Below are positions 5,740-8,467 of a stretch of DNA of 8,467 bases, piece after piece. The position numbers and the translations under genes are program-made. Position 1 is the stretch's first letter, and the number at the start of each line of letters is the position of its first letter. The notes under the pieces are model-generated. The model worked only from the letters and a program-made list of their open reading frames with translations. It was not told the origin of the DNA and made no database searches. Origin of the DNA: a bacterium (GTDB taxonomy: Bacteria > Bacillota_I > Bacilli_A > Mycoplasmatales > Mycoplasmoidaceae). The stretch spans positions 1-8,467 of the forward strand of contig JAGBPV010000030.1 of assembly GCA_017633195.1 (NCBI GenBank). Direction: 5' to 3'.

Positions 5740-8061
5740 TTATTTAAATATTTCATTTAAATCATGTTGATATTGTTCTTCTTGTAATAAGTTACCATGA
5801 TAATAATGTCTTCAACTAAAACTATCATATTTATTATTTCATCTTAATAATAAATAATGATAATCGTTTAATCTAGAATATTCTTGATATGCTTCTTCTA
5901 ACTCCTGTGTTTTTGAATAGTCATAATCATCAGTTTGTGATTTAACTTCACAGACATATATATCATTATTTTTTTCAACAACAAAATCTGGATAATGTGA
6001 TCGTTTTTTTACAAAAGGTTGTTTATCAATATATTCATATCTAAAATCTGAATTTGTTAAATAATTTTTGAACAAAATTAGATGAGTATTTTTTTCTTTT
6101 GGTATATTCTTAAAAAATTCTATTATTTTTTTAATAAAACTTGTTTCACCAGCTGAATCATTATATATTACATCTTTATTTTTTTCTTCATCACCAGGAA
6201 TTCAATAAGAAATTTCTAGATATTTCAATAAGTTTTCTTTTAATTTGTATTCATTTTTTTCTTTTTGTTTATTTAGATATTGTATTGTTACATTTGGTAA
6301 AGAAACTATTGGTCCTTGTATATATTTATATTGTTGATCTTTTTTGCTTAAATTATATTGTTCAATTAAGAAGTTGAAGATATCTTCATATCTATGATCT
6401 AATAAGAATAATTTAATTGCATATGGATTCATTTTTTCTTCATTAGCATAATATGCAATAAACTCATTGATAAATTTTAAAAACGCTTCATCATTATAAC
6501 TAAGAATCTTTTTGTTTCAAGTATCTTCAACTTCAAAAACATTAATAAATTTATCAGAGATTAATGATACTTTTTGATCATGTTCTTGAGTTAAAAACAA
6601 TAAGTCTAATTGCAATTCATATGAATTATTTATAAGAATCATATCATTGACATATGCAAGCAATTTATGATATGTATTTTTGCTTGAACTATTATTACTA
6701 AATTGAGTTTTTACTTTAAATTTTTTAATTAACTCTTCAAAAACATTTACTAATTCCTTTTTTTGATTTTGTATGTTTTTATCTTGTTGTATTTTTTGTA
6801 GAATTACTGTTGCAAAATTTCTAAATACAACAACTTGTTCATTATGTTTTAAAGTTTGATATTCATCACTCTTTTTCTTTGGAACATTTGAATAAATATA
6901 ATAATTATCTAAAATCTTTTCATTATTATTTAATACTTTAGCCAAAGGATTTCTTCTAATTCTTCCAATAGTTTGAACATCTAAAGTATCTGAATATATT
7001 TCTCTTAATTGTAATAACATATTAGCTCTAGGAATATCTCAACCTGTAGCTAAAGCAACTTTAAAAATAATGACATCAATATTAGAATCATTTGCAGTAA
7101 TTAGTTCTTTTTCTTTTTGTGTTAAATTACTTTTATTATTAAAGTATTTTGTATTTGATTCTTTCTTATTTTCTTCTGTATAAACCAAATACTTTAAACC
7201 TTTATTATCAATAGCAGAAGTTAATTTTCTTATTAATGCTTGTTCTTTATCTTTATCTTCTTTTTTAGTATTTTTGATCTGAATAAGTATACATGGATTA
7301 ATTCCATAATTTAATTGCTCATATTGTTTCTTAACATCTTTAAATTCTTCTAATGCTTTTTCATATAATTGTTCACTAGTAATATTGCTATTAATTTTAG
7401 AATACAATATTTGATTGCTTTTAATTAATCCATCATTAATAGCATCAATATCTTGTATTTGCACATTAATCTTGTGTTCTATTTGTTCTAAAGTTGCTGA
7501 AACATAATATGTTAAATTTGCATATTTATTTAATAATTGATCTAAATTCTTTACACTTGTTTCTTTCTTAGTTCCAATATGTGCTTCATCACGAATGTAA
7601 ATAATTTCATATCCTTCTTTTTTAGCATTATCAAGAAATAATTCTAAGATTAATTCTTCACGTAATTTTGCTTTATCTTTATAACTACTACTTCCTATAA
7701 AATAAACATAATGATTTCTTAAAGGAATTTGAATAATACTATCAAGTTTAGAATTAGTATTATTTTTGCTTGGACTTTTAATTAAATATGAAGTGTATTT
7801 ATAATTATTTTTTGATTGATATAAACAAGATTTATCATAGTTTTGTACTTGAATATCTCCAGTTGATATACTTACAAATAAAATAATGCATTTCTTATTA
7901 TATTGAACAATTTTGTCACATAATGTACATAATATTAAAGTTTTTCCAGCTCCTGTTGGAGCTTGAAAATAGATTTCTTTATGAACTTGATTTTTAGATT
8001 CTAGATATTTTTCAAATAAAGCATCAACAGCAGTTTGTTGGCATTCTTTTAGTACTATCAT
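5740..8061 (-). CDS. res: Type III restriction enzyme, Res subunit (SF2 helicase and PD-(D/E)XK nuclease)
   Basis: This 773-aa protein starts at ATG 8059-8061 and stops at TAA 5740-5742, reading UGA as Trp at residues 341, 741 and others. With Mod it forms the ATP-dependent Type III enzyme that cuts DNA away from unmethylated recognition sites. Helicase motifs appear in order: a Q-like LKECQQTAVDAL (4-15), Walker A APTGAGKT (34-41), DEAH (158-161), SAT (188-190), FKVALATGWDIPRA (motif V, about 333-346) and QTIGRIRR (motif VI, 363-370). The C-terminal nuclease has YPDF (D692) and CEVK (E705, K707), so the catalytic set looks intact. It is shorter than the roughly 970 aa of EcoP15I-type Res. 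The start overlaps the mod stop by one base, and a GGAGA inside the mod tail serves as ribosome site. Methylation specificity cannot be read here. Confidence 0.95.
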
Positions 8062-8467
8062 TATTCTTCTCCAATATGATCTAATAGTGGAGCAAGAATA
8101 GAATATGCATTATCTTTATTAAGATTTAATTTAGGATTTAAGGTGTTATAAATACTAAAATCTATTTCATTTAAATATTCATTATGTGCATTCTTATTAA
8201 TGCTAATATCTACATGTTTAATACTATATACATCTAATGCTTTATTAAATCGTTCATTTTTCTTTAATCATTCAAAACTTTCATTATTTGTACTTTTACC
8301 AGTACTTATTCTATATAAACGTTCAAAACAAACACCATATCCAATATCATTTGCTTTATTGTTATCATCACTATCAAATTCTTTTGTACATAAAATAAAT
8401 TGTCTATTTCCTTGATCTTGTTTATTTAGTTCTCATACTGCTTGTCCAGTTGTACCACTTCCTGCAA
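8061..8467 (-). CDS. mod: Type III DNA methyltransferase, Mod subunit, C-terminal part
   Basis: The last 134 codons of a gene that enters from the right edge; it stops at TAA 8061-8063. The visible piece opens with AGSGTTGQAV, the S-adenosylmethionine-binding motif I (F.GSGTT..A) of beta-class N6-adenine methyltransferases, in which motif I follows the catalytic DPPY. It continues with FILCTKEFDSD and GYGVCFERLYRI, typical of Type III Mod proteins. UGA supplies Trp in QAVWELNKQ. The protein methylates the recognition adenine and provides target recognition for Res. Its stop shares one base with the res start (TAATG), which couples translation. The DPPY motif and target-recognition domain lie outside the window, so phase-variable repeats cannot be assessed. 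Confidence 0.93.

Noticed and set aside
6141..6377. Plus-strand frame inside res
   Set aside because: It is antisense to the Res coding region and has a low-complexity composition of Leu, Phe and His.
5836..7038. Res seen as four or five separate short genes in the standard code
   Set aside because: The breaks are all single UGA codons in the same frame. Read as Trp they join motif V, motif VI and the nuclease domain in the expected order.
8200..8415. Plus-strand frame inside mod
   Set aside because: It is antisense to the clear Type III methyltransferase reading frame.

Overview
The window is very AT-rich and uses UGA as tryptophan. Several long reading frames on the minus strand continue through UGA codons at places where the protein families expect an aromatic residue; an example is the restriction helicase, where UGA gives the W of an A-T-G-W-D-I-P motif. 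Together with the codon use and A/T-rich spacers this points to a Mollicute, probably of the Spiroplasma/Mesoplasma/Mycoplasma group. The genus cannot be fixed from the sequence alone. All coding coordinates below assume genetic code 4.

Layout from left to right. (1) 1-108: C-terminal tail of an IS3-family transposase on the plus strand, its likely right end, and a decayed minus-strand gene remnant beside it. (2) 442-1824, minus: a complete AAA+ ATPase with a DUF4143-type C-terminal domain, followed by a hairpin terminator. Its promoter overlaps three imperfect 33-bp tandem repeats. (3) 2081-2395: a very small plus-strand transcription unit (promoter, Shine-Dalgarno, 36-aa frame, strong hairpin) facing a 45-aa minus-strand frame. 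(4) 2765-5201, minus: a three-gene run made of an exported protein with six cysteines, a 167-aa two-helix membrane protein and a 275-aa two-helix membrane protein with a soluble C-terminal domain. I recognise none of the three, and this is the best candidate for something undescribed. (5) 5202-5739: a regulatory and remnant-rich spacer with an inverted repeat, a short plus-strand frame, a terminator and a repeat. (6) 5740-8467, minus: a Type III restriction-modification operon with a complete Res (helicase plus nuclease) and the C-terminal third or so of Mod.

Mod and Res overlap by one base and should form the hetero-oligomeric Type III enzyme, in which Mod reads and methylates DNA and Res translocates and cuts. 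The three-gene exported/membrane run lies between this defence operon and the ATPase. It is bracketed by two direct copies of a roughly 60-bp repeat, which suggests it is an exchangeable cassette. The ATPase gene and the Res operon also end in related terminator modules. IS debris, gene remnants and a restriction system together mark an accessory, recombining region.
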